Positions 25,788 to 35,894 are shown, numbered from the stretch's first letter. The stretch: 58,087 nt of DNA from Oceanobacillus sp. J11TS1 (GCF_018333215.1 NZ_BORO01000025.1:1-58087); one strand, 5' to 3'. Numbers and translations: made by a program. The notes: generated by a model from the sequence alone, not told the origin.

Positions 25788-27665
25788 TTAAACCATTACC
25801 TTACACATATCATTTGTAAATGCTACCGGATCTTCAATCGGCAGTCCTTCAATCAATAACGCTTGGTTGTAAAGCAGGTTTGTATACAGCGCTAGTTTAT
25901 CCTCGTCATTACCTTGCGCTGCTTCCAATGCTTTGAAAATACTGTGATTCACATTAATCTCAAGCACTTTATCTGCTTTAATCTGCTGATCATCCGGCAT
26001 TGCATTAATGATTTTCTCCATTTCTAAGGAGATTTCACCATCTGCAGAAAGAACAACCGGATGGGATTTAAGACGTTTAGAAGCTCGTACATCCTTTACT
26101 TTATCCCCAAGAATTTCTTTCATTGCTTTGAATAATTCATTATGATTTTCTGTTTCTTCCTTGGCTTCTTCTTTTTCATCCGCCTCAATGCCAAGATCGC
26201 CGCTGGAAACAGAACGGAATTCCTTATCCTTATATTGCATTAACATTTTAATCGCAAATTCATCAATTTCATCTGTAAAATAAAGAATTTCATAACCTTT
26301 ATCCGCAACGATTTCTGTTTGCGGCAGCTTTTCAATACGTTCATTGGAATCTCCAGAAGCATAATAAATATATTTTTGGTCTTCTGGCATGCGCGATACG
26401 TATTCCTCTAAGGTTACCAGTTTCTTCTCTGTAGAAGAATAGAATAGCAGCAAGTCTTGCAGGTCTTCTTTATGCTGGCCAAAATCACTATACACACCGT
26501 ATTTGATTTGCTGACCAAATGCTTTAAAGAATGTTTCATATTTTTCACGGTCGTCACGAAGCAGAGCCAGCAGCTGCTGTTTAATTTTCTTGTGAATATT
26601 TTTCGCAATAATTTTCAGCTGACGGTCATGCTGCAGCATTTCTCGAGAAATATTTAGGGATAAATCCTCTGAGTCCACCATCCCTTTAACAAAACTAAAG
26701 TAATCAGGAAGCAAATCTGCACATTTTTCCATAATTAATACACCATTGGAATAGAGCTCTAAGCCTTTTTCATATTCTCTGGAGTAGTAATTAAATGGTG
26801 CCTGCTCAGGAATAAACAGAATCGCATTGTATCTAACTGTACCATCTACATTAATATGGATATGACGTAATGGCTGGTCAAAGCCGTAACGTTTTTCTTG
26901 ATAGAAGTTTTTATAATCCTCATCTGTTAATTCGTTTTTGTTTTTCTTCCAGATTGGAACCATTGTATTCAACGTCTGTTCCTCAATGACATCTTCATAT
27001 TCGTCCTCTGTGCCTTCTTTTAACTTTCTTTCCGTCACATCCATTTTAATTGGATAGCGAATAAAGTCTGAGTATTTCTTTACGATTCGTTTTAACGTGT
27101 ATTCCTCTAAAAATTCATCGTAATTATCTTCCTCTTCATTCTCTTTTAACTCAAGGATAATCTCTGTTCCGACTTCTTTACGTTCAATCGGTGTAATAGT
27201 ATACCCATCAGATCCTTGAGAAACCCATTTATAGCCTTCTTCACTATCAATTGATTTCGTAAGTACCGTTACTTTATCTGCAACCATGAATGCGGCATAA
27301 AAACCGACACCAAATTGACCAATGATATCATGGCCGTCTTTTATTTCATTTTCAGATTTAAAGGTATGGGAACCACTTTTTGCAATAACACCGAGGTTAT
27401 TTTCCAGTTCCTCTTTAGTCATTCCAATCCCTGTATCAATTACTGTTAACGTCCGCTTCTCTTTATTAGGGATTAGTTTAATGTAGTAATTGCTTTGATC
27501 AAATGTTAGAGAGTCATCTGTTAATGCTTTATAATAAATTTTATCAATTGCATCACTAGCATTCGAGATTAACTCACGCAAAAAAACCTCACGCTGTGAA
27601 TAAATGGAGTTAATCACCATATCTAATAATTTCTGTGATTCTGCTTTAAACTTACGCTTCGCCAT
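25788..27665 (-). CDS. htpG: Hsp90-family chaperone HtpG
   Basis: A 625-aa Hsp90 homologue. The GHKL ATPase domain is complete: [13 protein letters not shown] (N box), [26 protein letters not shown]. The middle and C-terminal domains follow to the end. It folds and protects client proteins during stress. Standing alone on the minus strand, it has a CIRCE operator 22 bases upstream of its ATG, so HrcA control is expected; this differs from B. subtilis, where htpG is not in the HrcA regulon. Confidence 0.97.
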   Translation of the reverse strand: MAKRKFKAESQKLLDMVINSIYSQREVFLRELISNASDAIDKIYYKALTDDSLTFDQSNYYIKLIPNKEKRTLTVIDTGIGMTKEELENNLGVIAKSGSHTFKSENEIKDGHDIIGQFGVGFYAAFMVADKVTVLTKSIDSEEGYKWVSQGSDGYTITPIERKEVGTEIILELKENEEEDNYDEFLEEYTLKRIVKKYSDFIRYPIKMDVTERKLKEGTEDEYEDVIEEQTLNTMVPIWKKNKNELTDEDYKNFYQEKRYGFDQPLRHIHINVDGTVRYNAILFIPEQAPFNYYSREYEKGLELYSNGVLIMEKCADLLPDYFSFVKGMVDSEDLSLNISREMLQHDRQLKIIAKNIHKKIKQQLLALLRDDREKYETFFKAFGQQIKYGVYSDFGQHKEDLQDLLLFYSSTEKKLVTLEEYVSRMPEDQKYIYYASGDSNERIEKLPQTEIVADKGYEILYFTDEIDEFAIKMLMQYKDKEFRSVSSGDLGIEADEKEEAKEETENHNELFKAMKEILGDKVKDVRASKRLKSHPVVLSADGEISLEMEKIINAMPDDQQIKADKVLEINVNHSIFKALEAAQGNDEDKLALYTNLLYNQALLIEGLPIEDPVAFTNDMCKVMV

Positions 27666-27686
27666 GAAATCTCTCCTTTTCTGTTT

Positions 27687-27713
27687 TTAGCACTCTTACT
27701 CACAGAGTGCTAA
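27687..27713 (-). promoter_or_regulatory. CIRCE operator (HrcA site) upstream of htpG
   Basis: TTAGCACTC, nine bases, GAGTGCTAA: a perfect match to the CIRCE consensus normally found before groE and hrcA-dnaK. It lies between htpG (minus) and the divergent sirtuin gene (plus, ATG at 27819, 106 bases away), in the position of an htpG leader operator. Confidence 0.95.
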
Positions 27714-27818
27714 CCTCTATTACATGTAATAACACATTCTAATTTAGCTGTCAATATTAGTCGCATATTCCCGCAACAACCTGTATAATAGAAGCCATAT
27801 AGAAGAGGAGGGGTCTCG

Positions 27819-28529
27819 ATGCTTCATGAATGGTTAAAAGATTCCAAGCATACTGTTATTTTTACTGGTGCAGGAATGTCTACGGAGAGTGGACTGCCTG
27901 ATTTTCGTTCAACAAACCGAGGAATTTGGAGAAAGAAGGACCCGAGCAAAATTGCAAGTCTAGATGCTTTAAATCATCACCTCGAAGATTTTATTGCATT
28001 TTATCGGGAGCGTGTTCTTGGTGTAAAAGAATTCGGACCGCATAAAGGACATCAAATTCTTGCCGAGTGGGAAAAGAAGGGACTCATTCAATCCATTATC
28101 ACCCAAAATGTAGATGGCTTCCATCAAGCTGCCGGCAGCAAAAACGTTCATGAACTTCACGGAACCCTGCAAGAGCTGCATTGTCAAACCTGCGGAAAAA
28201 CCTATGACAGCTCTGCTTATTTAAAGGAAGACTACCATTGTTCCTGTGGCGGAGTACTCAGACCTTCTATTGTATTATTTGGGGAGATGCTCCCTGAGGA
28301 TGCCTTTTCTGCTGCTTATGAGCATGCTAAGCAAGCCGATTTATTTGTCGTGCTGGGCTCCTCCTTATCTGTAACACCCGCGAATCAATTTCCGGAGATC
28401 GCAAAACAACATGGCGCTAAGCTCGTCATTGTAAATCAAGAGAAAACACCATTAGATGATTATGCAGATTTAATTGTCTTTGACCGCAAGATTGGTGCTT
28501 ATTTAGAAGAAGTAAATAAATTATTATAA
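27819..28529 (+). CDS. cobB: NAD-dependent protein deacylase, Sir2 family
   Basis: A 236-aa sirtuin: FTGAGMSTESGLPDFRS (NAD loop), TQNVDGFHQAAGS, catalytic His in HELHGTL (about residue 118), a four-cysteine zinc knuckle (CQTCG, CSCG) and GSSLSVTPANQFPEIA. It removes acyl groups from lysines. GAGGAGGGG lies before the ATG. It is transcribed away from htpG, and the two may share the promoter region carrying the CIRCE element. Confidence 0.94.
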   Translation: MLHEWLKDSKHTVIFTGAGMSTESGLPDFRSTNRGIWRKKDPSKIASLDALNHHLEDFIAFYRERVLGVKEFGPHKGHQILAEWEKKGLIQSIITQNVDGFHQAAGSKNVHELHGTLQELHCQTCGKTYDSSAYLKEDYHCSCGGVLRPSIVLFGEMLPEDAFSAAYEHAKQADLFVVLGSSLSVTPANQFPEIAKQHGAKLVIVNQEKTPLDDYADLIVFDRKIGAYLEEVNKLL

Positions 28530-28682
28530 AACGAAACTTTAATCAACGGGAGTTAACGCTCTTCTACCGCTAGTTTATGTTCAGTAAACCAAGCAATTTA
28601 CGCCCCTTAGCTCCCGCCGAATAAAGAAGGATTACATTTCATACACACTTCGTCAGTCCGAAGTATTCCTATATAACAAAAG

Positions 28683-28725
28683 CGCAGACAAGAATGTATT
28701 ATACGTATCCTTGTCTGCGTTTTTT
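28683..28725. terminator. Bidirectional terminator
   Basis: CGCAGACAAG (28683-28692) pairs with CTTGTCTGCG (28710-28719), flanked by A and T runs, between the convergent sirtuin and ypjP-like genes. Confidence 0.85.
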
Positions 28726-28737
28726 CATCGTGTCATA

Positions 28738-29325
28738 TTAAGCCATCCATTTTGGAGGTGTATTTTTATCCCAATAGATGGATCCGATATAATGGTGCTT
28801 CTGGAACCCATCCTCGCTTAAATGATAATGAAAGTTAAAATAATGTCCTTCTAATGGCCGATTTTCTCGGCGGACATGGAACTTTGCCAATGTTTCCTCT
28901 GTGCTGTTATTAGAAACATTAAAAATTCGCTCTCCATATCCGTCCGAAGGTTTTTCTGTAATAGCTATATCTTTATAGACGGGGGAATGTTCCACAAGGC
29001 CTGCCAGAACGGTTTCCATCTGCGGCAAAATCACTGCAGTAAATTCATCTTCTACCCTATCTGCAATTCTTGGTCCAAACTTTTCTAAACTTAATTCCTT
29101 GGCCTCTTCTTGGAGCTGCTCTAAAAAAGATTCCCTCGAACCCTTTACAATATAGGACTGGGTGCTCTCCGTAATAACCGGAACTGTTTCTACATCGGAC
29201 GGAGAGGACAAACTGTTATCACTGCGCTTATCTGCATCGACTTCCAAAAGGTTCGTTGGTGTATACATCCCCAACGTTACGATCGTTATAAGTACAACGG
29301 CTATTTTTCTCCACCAGAGCTTCAT
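28738..29325 (-). CDS. ypjP: YpjP-family membrane-anchored protein
   Basis: A 195-aa protein starting MKLWWRKIAVVLITIVTLGMYTP (single N-terminal membrane/signal segment), with the rest outside. The C-terminus, HFNFHYHLSEDGFQKHHYIGSIYWDKNTPPKWM, matches the YpjP family of Bacilli, which is conserved but uncharacterised. It has no operon partner here. Confidence 0.8.
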   Translation of the reverse strand: MKLWWRKIAVVLITIVTLGMYTPTNLLEVDADKRSDNSLSSPSDVETVPVITESTQSYIVKGSRESFLEQLQEEAKELSLEKFGPRIADRVEDEFTAVILPQMETVLAGLVEHSPVYKDIAITEKPSDGYGERIFNVSNNSTEETLAKFHVRRENRPLEGHYFNFHYHLSEDGFQKHHYIGSIYWDKNTPPKWMA

Positions 29326-29497
29326 TTGTCCTCACCCGTCTCCCAAATCTTTTTTCTCTATTTTACCATGAATTATTATGTTGTCTATCCAACTATTCTA
29401 CTTTTTTGAATTTTTATAGAAAAGTATTTAATGTATCAAACCTATCATTTATACATTATCTCACAAGCAGAACGTTAAACCAATCATATTATCCTGC

Positions 29498-30166
29498 TTA
29501 GACCGGCCAGCCTTCACGATTATATGCCATATCCCAAAACATATACTCATAGCGGCTCGTATTAAGAAAGATAGTTTCCAAGTCTTCTAGCTCCGCTTCT
29601 GTAAAGCCTTCAACAAGCTCATCTAACTTCCCAATCAGCCAGCTGCCAATGGAACCAAATTCATCCGAGCTGTACATTTTCACCCATTCCCCGTATTGTT
29701 CATGTTCCAAAGCACCCGGCTTTTTCGCAAGTTCCAGACCAATTTCATGATAACTCCATGCGCATGGCAGAATTGCTGCAATCAAAGCTGCCAAGGAGCC
29801 TTTCTGTGCTTCTGCGAGCATATTACTGCTGTAAGCTAAAGTGACGGGACCTGGGACAGTAGCTTCTAATTCCTCCCTTGAAATACCGAGGCGTGCTGCA
29901 TACTGCCGATGAAGATCCATTTCAAAATTTAGCGTTTCATCCAATGCCTTTGCAAAGCCGGACATCGTATCCAAATCTTTCGCTAACACGGTTCCCATCG
30001 CAATGACTTTGGAGTATTCGATTAAATACTTGTAATCTTGGCACATGTAAAATTTAAATGCCTCGATATCTAATGTACCGTTACCAATCCCCTGTACAAA
30101 TGGATGCTGATGGCTTTTCTCCCAAATTGGATCTGCTGTCTTACGAATACGTTCTGAAAATTTCAT
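29498..30166 (-). CDS. tenA: Thiaminase II / aminopyrimidine aminohydrolase TenA
   Basis: TenA hydrolyses aminopyrimidine derivatives of degraded thiamin to HMP for re-use. The ATG at 30166 (MKFSERIRKTADPIWEKSHQHPFVQGIG) with GGAGTG upstream is preferred over the long frame from 30223; this gives 222 aa, the normal length. The catalytic Cys is in AAILPCAWSYHEIG, and SYFKFYMxQDYxYL-like residues line the site. It follows ylmB by 67 bases under a TPP riboswitch. Confidence 0.93.
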   Translation of the reverse strand: MKFSERIRKTADPIWEKSHQHPFVQGIGNGTLDIEAFKFYMCQDYKYLIEYSKVIAMGTVLAKDLDTMSGFAKALDETLNFEMDLHRQYAARLGISREELEATVPGPVTLAYSSNMLAEAQKGSLAALIAAILPCAWSYHEIGLELAKKPGALEHEQYGEWVKMYSSDEFGSIGSWLIGKLDELVEGFTEAELEDLETIFLNTSRYEYMFWDMAYNREGWPV

Positions 30167-30233
30167 GTTATAGACACTCCTTTTTTTATAGAAATTTGTT
30201 GTTACGATACTTTTTAAAACCAACTATTCCTGC

Positions 30234-31502
30234 TTATTTCTGCTTTTCTGAATTACACCATGTCAAGATAAACCGCAGTAATGATGCTGTATAATTTAAT
30301 AATTCATCAATATTTATTTGCTCGTCCACTGCATGGGCATGCTTTATTTCCCCAGGTCCATAACAGACAGTCGGAATGCCATATGCTGCAAGCCAACCGC
30401 CATCAGTTACTGTTTCAGACATTCGAACTACAGGCTCCGCACCGAATTCAGCATGATGACTTTCTTGTAACACTGCAAAAGCAGCATGTTCCTTATCTAC
30501 AGAGAAAGACGGGAAAATTTCACCTCGATCCACAATCATCGATTCTCCTCCCCACTTAAAAGTAGGTAAATGATCTCTCATCCAGACATCTGCTTCAGCC
30601 GCTTTTCGTATATGGGATTCAATTTCCTCTGCAACTTGCTCAGCAGTCTCATCAGGATAATAATGAACGGTTATCCATAAGCGGCATTCATCGGCAATAA
30701 AAGCCGCATGTCTTCCTCCCTCAATTACTGCAGGGTTAATTGTATTCGTGCCTGGCGGGAAACCTGGGTAGGACTTAGTCACTGCCCAATGGCACTCCAG
30801 CTCCTGTAGGGCTGTAAGCAGTTTATTCATCTTTTCAATCGCACTTGCTCCTTTCACACCGCCACCTGCATGGATGAGTTGGCGGCGTATCCCATCATGA
30901 TGCGTGGTTGGGCTTTTCACCGTAATCCAACCGGTAATAACACCGCCCTGTCCATGGATCTCACAGTGACTCGTGTCTGCAACAATGGCATAATCTGCTG
31001 TGTATCCTCGCTCACCACATTGCTTTGTTCCTGCTTCTCCAACCTCTTCACCAATGACAGATTGAAGAATGACATCACCACCAAGCTGAATATGGTGGTC
31101 ATGTAAAATACGCATGGCAAATAAACACGCTGCCAGACCTCCTTTCATATCCGCTGCTCCCCGTCCATATAACGTACGTCCTTCTACTACTGGCTGAAAT
31201 GGCGCATGTTTCCAGTTTTCATCTTCCTCAATGGAAGCAACATCCACATGCCCATTAAGAATTAGACTGTTGTATGTATCGGAAGCAGTTCCATGCAAAC
31301 GGCCGACTACATTCGGGTCACCTGGGTAAACATCCCACTGCTCTGTTTCAAAATTCATTTCCTTCAGGTAACTTGCAATATAAGCTTGAATATTCTCTGT
31401 ATTCCGCGCAGGGGGCGCCGGTGTCTTGAAGCGAATCAAATCGCTAAGGAGTTCCACTAATTCTTCCTCCCGATTTCGTACATCCTGAATCAATTTATTC
31501 AT
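30234..31502 (-). CDS. ylmB: M20-family amidohydrolase, formylaminopyrimidine deformylase YlmB
   Basis: A 422-aa ArgE/DapE-type zinc hydrolase: NGHVDVASIEEDENW (metal His/Asp), GRGAADMKGGLAACLFAM (bridging Asp), GEEVGEAGTKQCGERG (catalytic Glu pair) and CYGPGEIKHAHAVDEQI (last metal His). Paired with tenA and controlled by TPP, the family member is YlmB, which deformylates N-formyl-4-amino-5-aminomethyl-2-methylpyrimidine for TenA. The start ATG at 31502 carries GGGAGG upstream. The assignment to YlmB rests on context. Confidence 0.88.
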   Translation of the reverse strand: MNKLIQDVRNREEELVELLSDLIRFKTPAPPARNTENIQAYIASYLKEMNFETEQWDVYPGDPNVVGRLHGTASDTYNSLILNGHVDVASIEEDENWKHAPFQPVVEGRTLYGRGAADMKGGLAACLFAMRILHDHHIQLGGDVILQSVIGEEVGEAGTKQCGERGYTADYAIVADTSHCEIHGQGGVITGWITVKSPTTHHDGIRRQLIHAGGGVKGASAIEKMNKLLTALQELECHWAVTKSYPGFPPGTNTINPAVIEGGRHAAFIADECRLWITVHYYPDETAEQVAEEIESHIRKAAEADVWMRDHLPTFKWGGESMIVDRGEIFPSFSVDKEHAAFAVLQESHHAEFGAEPVVRMSETVTDGGWLAAYGIPTVCYGPGEIKHAHAVDEQINIDELLNYTASLLRFILTWCNSEKQK

Positions 31503-31526
31503 TCCAATGAACCTCCCAAAGCACGC

Positions 31527-31557
31527 AAAAAAGCCACCTCCTGATATAAAAAGTGGC
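31527..31557 (-). terminator. TPP-riboswitch terminator
   Basis: On the minus strand GCCACTT (31557-31551) pairs with AGGTGGC (31539-31533) and is followed by TTTTTT, between the riboswitch and ylmB. Confidence 0.8.
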
Positions 31558-31595
31558 AGAAAAGTTTATTTCATTTGCCAATAGGCATATTCCGC

Positions 31596-31681
31596 CCACT
31601 TCCCTCCGCTAGTACGAACTAGATCAGGTCAATAAGGGTTAAGGCATATGCCTCTCTCAGCTTTATAAGCACCCCTAGTGG
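31596..31681 (-). promoter_or_regulatory. TPP (THI-box) riboswitch
   Basis: Read on the minus strand: CCACTAGGGGTGC, GCTGAGAGAGG, ACCCTTATTGACCTGATCTA, GTTCGTACTAGCGGAGGGAAGTGG (split here) with P1 closing CCACT/AGTGG. This is a textbook thiamin pyrophosphate aptamer with terminator, repressing ylmB-tenA when TPP is abundant. Confidence 0.96.
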
Positions 31682-31930
31682 ATCAATTACGTATTTACTT
31701 ATCAAGTTTAGATTACCACAAGTAAATGTAAGCGTAAAGCAGAATTTAAACTACAATTATTCCTTCTATCATCTTTTGTAAAACGCGCTCGAAGTTAATT
31801 TTTATTAGTATATGCACTAATTTTAATGCGACAAAAAAAAGAAAACCGGAAACTATTCTAATAAATAAAGGGATTTTGCAGATACATGTCGAATAAGTGT
31901 CTTTAATCCACATAGAAAGGGGCAACCTCT

Positions 31931-32965
31931 ATGCTTATCCAACCAGCAAAATTATCTCCAGGTGATAAAGTAGCCACTGTCAGCCTCTCATGGGGCGGAG
32001 CAGGTGAGCCTTCCTTGCGTTGGCGCTACGAACAAGGGATAGAACGTCTAAGGTCTGTTTTTGGACTTGAAGTTGTTCCGATGCCTAACAGTTTGAAGGG
32101 ACAAGCTTATTTAGCAGAACATCCTGAAGCACGAGCAGAGGATTTGATGAACGCTTTTCAAAACTCTGAGATCAAAGGAATCATTTCTAATATTGGTGGT
32201 GATGATAGCATTCGATTGCTTCCCTATATTGATTTTGAAATTATCCGCAGAAATCCAAAGGTTTTTATGGGGTATTCCGACACAACCATTTCTCATTTAT
32301 TCTGCTTCCATGCAGGCTTATCCTCTTTCTATGGGCCAGCCATTATGACAGACTTTGCGGAGAATATTGCGATGGATGATTATACGGTTCAAGCAATTCA
32401 AAAAATGCTCTTTCAACCAAAAGCCGTTGGTGAGATTCCGGCACCAGAACAGTGGACAAGTGAATTTTTGGAATGGGATATTTCGAATAAATCCATCTCC
32501 AGAACAAAGCATCCGAATCGGGGCTATGAGCTGTTGCAAGGGAGCGGTATAGCAAAAGGAACACTTATTGGCGGCTGTATCGAAGTGCTCGAATTTGCCA
32601 AAGGAACAGAAATTTGGCCAAAGCAAGAAGCTTGGCAGGACAGCATTCTCTTTTTTGAAACATCAGAGGAACAAACAGACCCAGAATTAATAAAAAGATG
32701 GCTCCGAAACTATGCAGCTCAGGGAATTCTTCATCAAGCAAATGGAATGATCTTCGCGAAACCATATGATGAAATGCATTATGATGCGTACAAGGAAGTT
32801 ATTTTAGCTGTTTTAGCAGAAAATCAGCTGACCGACCTTCCAGTATTATACGGGATTTCCTTTGGACATACAGAACCAAAGACACCGATTCCATATGGAA
32901 GATTAGCTCAAATTGATTGTAATCAACTATCTTTTTCACTTATAGAAGCAGCTGTCAGGGATTAA
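31931..32965 (+). CDS. S66-family peptidase (LD-carboxypeptidase / MccF-like)
   Basis: A 344-aa serine carboxypeptidase-like protein. The nucleophile is the Ser of MGYSDTTISHLF (about residue 118), preceded by the oxyanion region GIISNIGGDDSIRLL; the Glu and His of the triad are likely in IGGCIEVLEF and YGISFGHTEPKTP. The family includes murein LD-carboxypeptidases and MccF, which cleaves microcin C-type peptides; the sequence looks closer to the MccF side (SWGGAGEPSLRWRYEQGI), which in bacilli often confers peptide-antibiotic immunity. AAAGGGGC precedes the ATG. Confidence 0.85.
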   Translation: MLIQPAKLSPGDKVATVSLSWGGAGEPSLRWRYEQGIERLRSVFGLEVVPMPNSLKGQAYLAEHPEARAEDLMNAFQNSEIKGIISNIGGDDSIRLLPYIDFEIIRRNPKVFMGYSDTTISHLFCFHAGLSSFYGPAIMTDFAENIAMDDYTVQAIQKMLFQPKAVGEIPAPEQWTSEFLEWDISNKSISRTKHPNRGYELLQGSGIAKGTLIGGCIEVLEFAKGTEIWPKQEAWQDSILFFETSEEQTDPELIKRWLRNYAAQGILHQANGMIFAKPYDEMHYDAYKEVILAVLAENQLTDLPVLYGISFGHTEPKTPIPYGRLAQIDCNQLSFSLIEAAVRD

Positions 32966-33239
32966 GGACGGTTGCTTTTTTGTGTTGTTAAATTTATGTC
33001 CGTCGCATTATCAAATTTAAAGGGTCAGTGATATAATATTGAAGCAAACTTCGTGAACCTTGCTTATCTGTATTTTTTAGAAGAGAATTACGAATGATCA
33101 GGAAAAATAATTCTAAGATAACGGCTTCTTACTTCATACAACTGGGTAGTTTGTAGTAATATAGATATAGTATCAACATCATCGCTAGAGGCTAATTACA
33201 AAATAAGCCTTCCAACCACATGCAGGGGGATTTTAAGGT

Positions 33240-33536
33240 ATGACGAAAATTATCATTCCTGAAGAGGATATTGTGCTTGCTATATGTATGTACATTGCTG
33301 AAGAACAAAACATTGCGGTAGATGACGTCCAAGTAGAACTATTTTATGATGATTATACCGGATTTTCGGCAGAAGCCATTACGTCATCTGGAAAACAGGA
33401 ATTGATTACCAAGCAAATTATTACTGCATTGAGAAAATGGATTAAAGAAAATCTCCACGCCGATCCATATGCAGGATTGAAATTGGATCTAGATAGACGG
33501 AACGGTATTTATGCACGTCTGCGCAGCGATAGTTAA
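33240..33536 (+). CDS. Small conserved acidic protein, YxcD/DUF2653-like
   Basis: A 98-aa soluble protein (EEDIVLAICMYIAEEQNIAVDDVQVELFYDDYTGFSAEAITS...), with a helix followed by the 'DVQVELxxDdxxGFSAE' strand pattern that I associate with B. subtilis YxcD (DUF2653). No function is known. It has AGGGGGATTTT before the ATG. It is a single gene; a terminator follows about 180 bases later. Confidence 0.55.
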   Translation: MTKIIIPEEDIVLAICMYIAEEQNIAVDDVQVELFYDDYTGFSAEAITSSGKQELITKQIITALRKWIKENLHADPYAGLKLDLDRRNGIYARLRSDS

Positions 33537-33718
33537 TTTCTAATACAGCTCTGATAGTATTTTTCATTTTTTAAGTTTTTTACATATTTTTAGATGATTG
33601 AAAGATTAAAAATTTGGTACAGTAACCTCTAATTTAATAGAACATTTATTTTTATTACTTTTTCTTTACGATATTTTCGCTTTAGAGGCTTCTTAAACAC
33701 GTATATACATATAGTTAA

Positions 33719-33760
33719 AATTCCTTGTTTTCTATTGAATAGAAACAAGGAATTTTTTTA
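33719..33760 (+). terminator. Rho-independent terminator
   Basis: AATTCCTTGTTT (33719-33730) pairs with AAACAAGGAATT (33743-33754), followed by a T run. The rest of 33537-33868 is AT-rich with no gene. I looked for a yybP-ykoY manganese riboswitch, common before terC genes, and did not see one. Confidence 0.85.
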
Positions 33761-33868
33761 TTGTTTAAATTACACATTCTAATCTCTCCATACATTTCCC
33801 CACCTGTTCTGATTCTTCGTACAAGCTCATATACTTAACCAATAACCGGACAGGAAAGGAGCGATATA

Positions 33869-34528
33869 GTGGATTTTATACAAACGGTCGGGCAGATTCT
33901 CCTCATAAATATTCTATTAAGCGGAGATAACGCTATTGTCATTGCCATGGCCAGCCGAAATCTTCCTGATCATCTACAGGCACGGGCTATTCGGTGGGGA
34001 ACTTTTGGAGCAATTGCACTCAGAGTCGTCTTTGTCTTTCTAATGATTTACCTGCTGCAGCTCCCCTTCATCCAACTAATTGGCGGATTTCTTCTGCTGT
34101 ATGTAGCGTATAAATTGCTGGTTGATAAACAAGATCACAGTCAAATGAAGACTGGGAATTCCTTACGAGAAGCAATAACGATTATTATTTTTGCTGATGT
34201 AATTATGAGCTTAGATAATGTTCTAGCCATTGCTGCGATTGCGGATAGTGATTTGCTTTTAGTGATTGCTGGAATTATTTTAAGCATCCCAATTATCCTG
34301 ACAGCTAGTGAACTGATTTTAAAATTAATTCAACGCTATCCAATCATTATTTATATAGGCGCCGGTTTACTTGCTTGGACTGCTGGTAAGATGTTGTTAG
34401 AGGAAGATTTTGTCCAGCAGCTTTTTGCATCCCAAAAATACGGACAAGTTATCTTCCTCAACATCCTTACCATCTCCGTTCTCTTTATAGGAAAATGGCG
34501 GAGAAATCAATTGGATTTAACCATTTAG
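33869..34528 (+). CDS. TerC-family integral membrane protein (YjbE-like)
   Basis: A 219-aa protein with about seven helices. TerC signatures: LLINILLSGDNAIVIAMASRNLP (helix 1, with the NDN-like acidic site GDNA) and the repeat IFADVIMSLDNVLAIAAIAD (SLDN in helix 4). The internal duplication with Asp-Asn in each half is a family hallmark. Members export metal ions, notably manganese, and supply metal to exported proteins. The GTG start at 33869 has AAAGGAGCG upstream. Confidence 0.86.
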   Translation: MDFIQTVGQILLINILLSGDNAIVIAMASRNLPDHLQARAIRWGTFGAIALRVVFVFLMIYLLQLPFIQLIGGFLLLYVAYKLLVDKQDHSQMKTGNSLREAITIIIFADVIMSLDNVLAIAAIADSDLLLVIAGIILSIPIILTASELILKLIQRYPIIIYIGAGLLAWTAGKMLLEEDFVQQLFASQKYGQVIFLNILTISVLFIGKWRRNQLDLTI

Positions 34529-34536
34529 CCCATCCA

Positions 34537-34576
34537 AAAACCCTCTTACACAACGTTGATTGTACAAGAGGGTTTT
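34537..34576. terminator. Bidirectional terminator
   Basis: AAAACCCTCTT (34537-34547) pairs with AAGAGGGTTTT (34566-34576) between the convergent terC-like and MFS genes. Confidence 0.85.
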
Positions 34577-34589
34577 CGTTCTGCTTTGA

Positions 34590-35795
34590 TTATAACTTCT
34601 GGTAGGTTTTTGCTTTTTTTAATAACACAATCGTAATAATCAAGCCTATCCCCGCAAAACTCAACAGGATGGTTTGAATAGGAATACTGGCAGCTGATAG
34701 CCCAGAAACAAGCGCATAGGAAATGGGATCAAATCCGTTCATTGCCAGGAATATAATACTCATGACTCTTCCCATAATATAGTTTTCTGTTTGCTCTTGT
34801 GCTCCCGTAAAGAATGGAATAAATACAAACGACATGGAAAAACCAATAAAGAATACAACGATAGTCAATAACGTTAGATTAGGGACAAGCGCAAAAATAA
34901 CATAAGCTATTAATGCCCCGAGTAATCCAAACAAGGAAGTTCTTCCTTTTCGTTTGATTAATACAGAACTGAGTATTCCTGTACCAGCGACCAAACCTAT
35001 ACCAAGACTAGCTTCCATATAACTTAAATTGAGCGGTGTTCCTCCATAGCTTTCCACTAAGAAAGGAATCGCAATTTGCAAGGTTCCAAATACAAAAAAG
35101 TTCAGTGTAATCAAAACAGCTAATCCCGTCATCAGAAAGCGTGAATTACGAATATAAGCCAGGCCTTGCTTGATTTCCTTCAATGGCTTTTGCTTTTCCT
35201 GCAGTGCAACAGGATCTTCATTAATAAGTCGTGGATAAATAACTACTGCAGATAGGAGTGCTAAAATCATTGCCACAAAGTAACTGCCGCTGACTCCAAT
35301 TGATTCCATAAGCACTCCAGCAATAATCGGACCCGCTACAAATGAGACCTGGTCCACACCTTGGAATAAGGCATTGGCACGCTGAAGCTGACTTTTCTCA
35401 ACAATTTTAGGAATCATCGATGAACTTGCCGGACCAAAGAAAGCATCCAGCATGCCAAATCCTGCTGCAATGAACAAAAGCAGGATAATAGATAACCCAT
35501 CGTTTTTAATTAATAAAAATAAAACAAACAAGAGAACTGCTTGCACAAAGTTTGCCAAAAACATAATTGTTGTCTTTTTATAACGGTCCGCTACAACGCC
35601 TCCGAAAATCATCATTGCAATCCTCGGCACCGTCGCAGCAATTAATACAAGACCCAAAGAGCTGGCAGATCCACTATCGCTGATTACGAACCATGTTGTT
35701 GTTGTCAAAAACATACTGTAGCTGACAACACCAAAAATCCCAGCAATAAAAAGCAAGACAAATGTACGATTTTTAAATAAAGGCTGTGCTCCCAT
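34590..35795 (-). CDS. MFS transporter, DHA3 (macrolide-efflux-like) type
   Basis: A 401-aa protein with about 12 helices. GGVVADRYKKTTIMF is the MFS loop 2-3 motif (G-xxaDrxkrr), and AGFGMLDAFFGPASSSMIPKIVEKSQLQRANALFQGVDQVSFVAGPIIAGVLME is characteristic of the MefA/EntS-like DHA3 drug exporters. It is divergent from a TetR-type gene, so it is the likely repressor target and probably exports a toxic small molecule. The space between holds mobile repeats. Confidence 0.87.
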   Translation of the reverse strand: MGAQPLFKNRTFVLLFIAGIFGVVSYSMFLTTTTWFVISDSGSASSLGLVLIAATVPRIAMMIFGGVVADRYKKTTIMFLANFVQAVLLFVLFLLIKNDGLSIILLLFIAAGFGMLDAFFGPASSSMIPKIVEKSQLQRANALFQGVDQVSFVAGPIIAGVLMESIGVSGSYFVAMILALLSAVVIYPRLINEDPVALQEKQKPLKEIKQGLAYIRNSRFLMTGLAVLITLNFFVFGTLQIAIPFLVESYGGTPLNLSYMEASLGIGLVAGTGILSSVLIKRKGRTSLFGLLGALIAYVIFALVPNLTLLTIVVFFIGFSMSFVFIPFFTGAQEQTENYIMGRVMSIIFLAMNGFDPISYALVSGLSAASIPIQTILLSFAGIGLIITIVLLKKAKTYQKL

Positions 35796-35840
35796 ACTAT
35801 CTTTCCTCCGACTTTTCTAATTTATCGCAGTGTAACTGGC

Positions 35841-35878
35841 TGGGACTGGGACTGGGACTGCGATTACTCGTCCCATCG
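35841..35878 (-). repeat. TGGGAC tandem hexamers and a fragment of dispersed element A
   Basis: Three TGGGAC units (35841-35858) run into a block whose minus strand (CGATGGGACGAGTAATCGCA...) matches the middle of the element at 45738-45766 with about two or three differences in 28 bases. It is a third, fragmentary copy of that family. Confidence 0.7.
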
Positions 35879-35894
35879 AAGGGCTTTTGTAAGA

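Noticed and set aside
33537-33868. yybP-ykoY manganese riboswitch before the TerC gene
   Set aside because: The conserved core motifs are absent; only a terminator of the preceding gene is visible.
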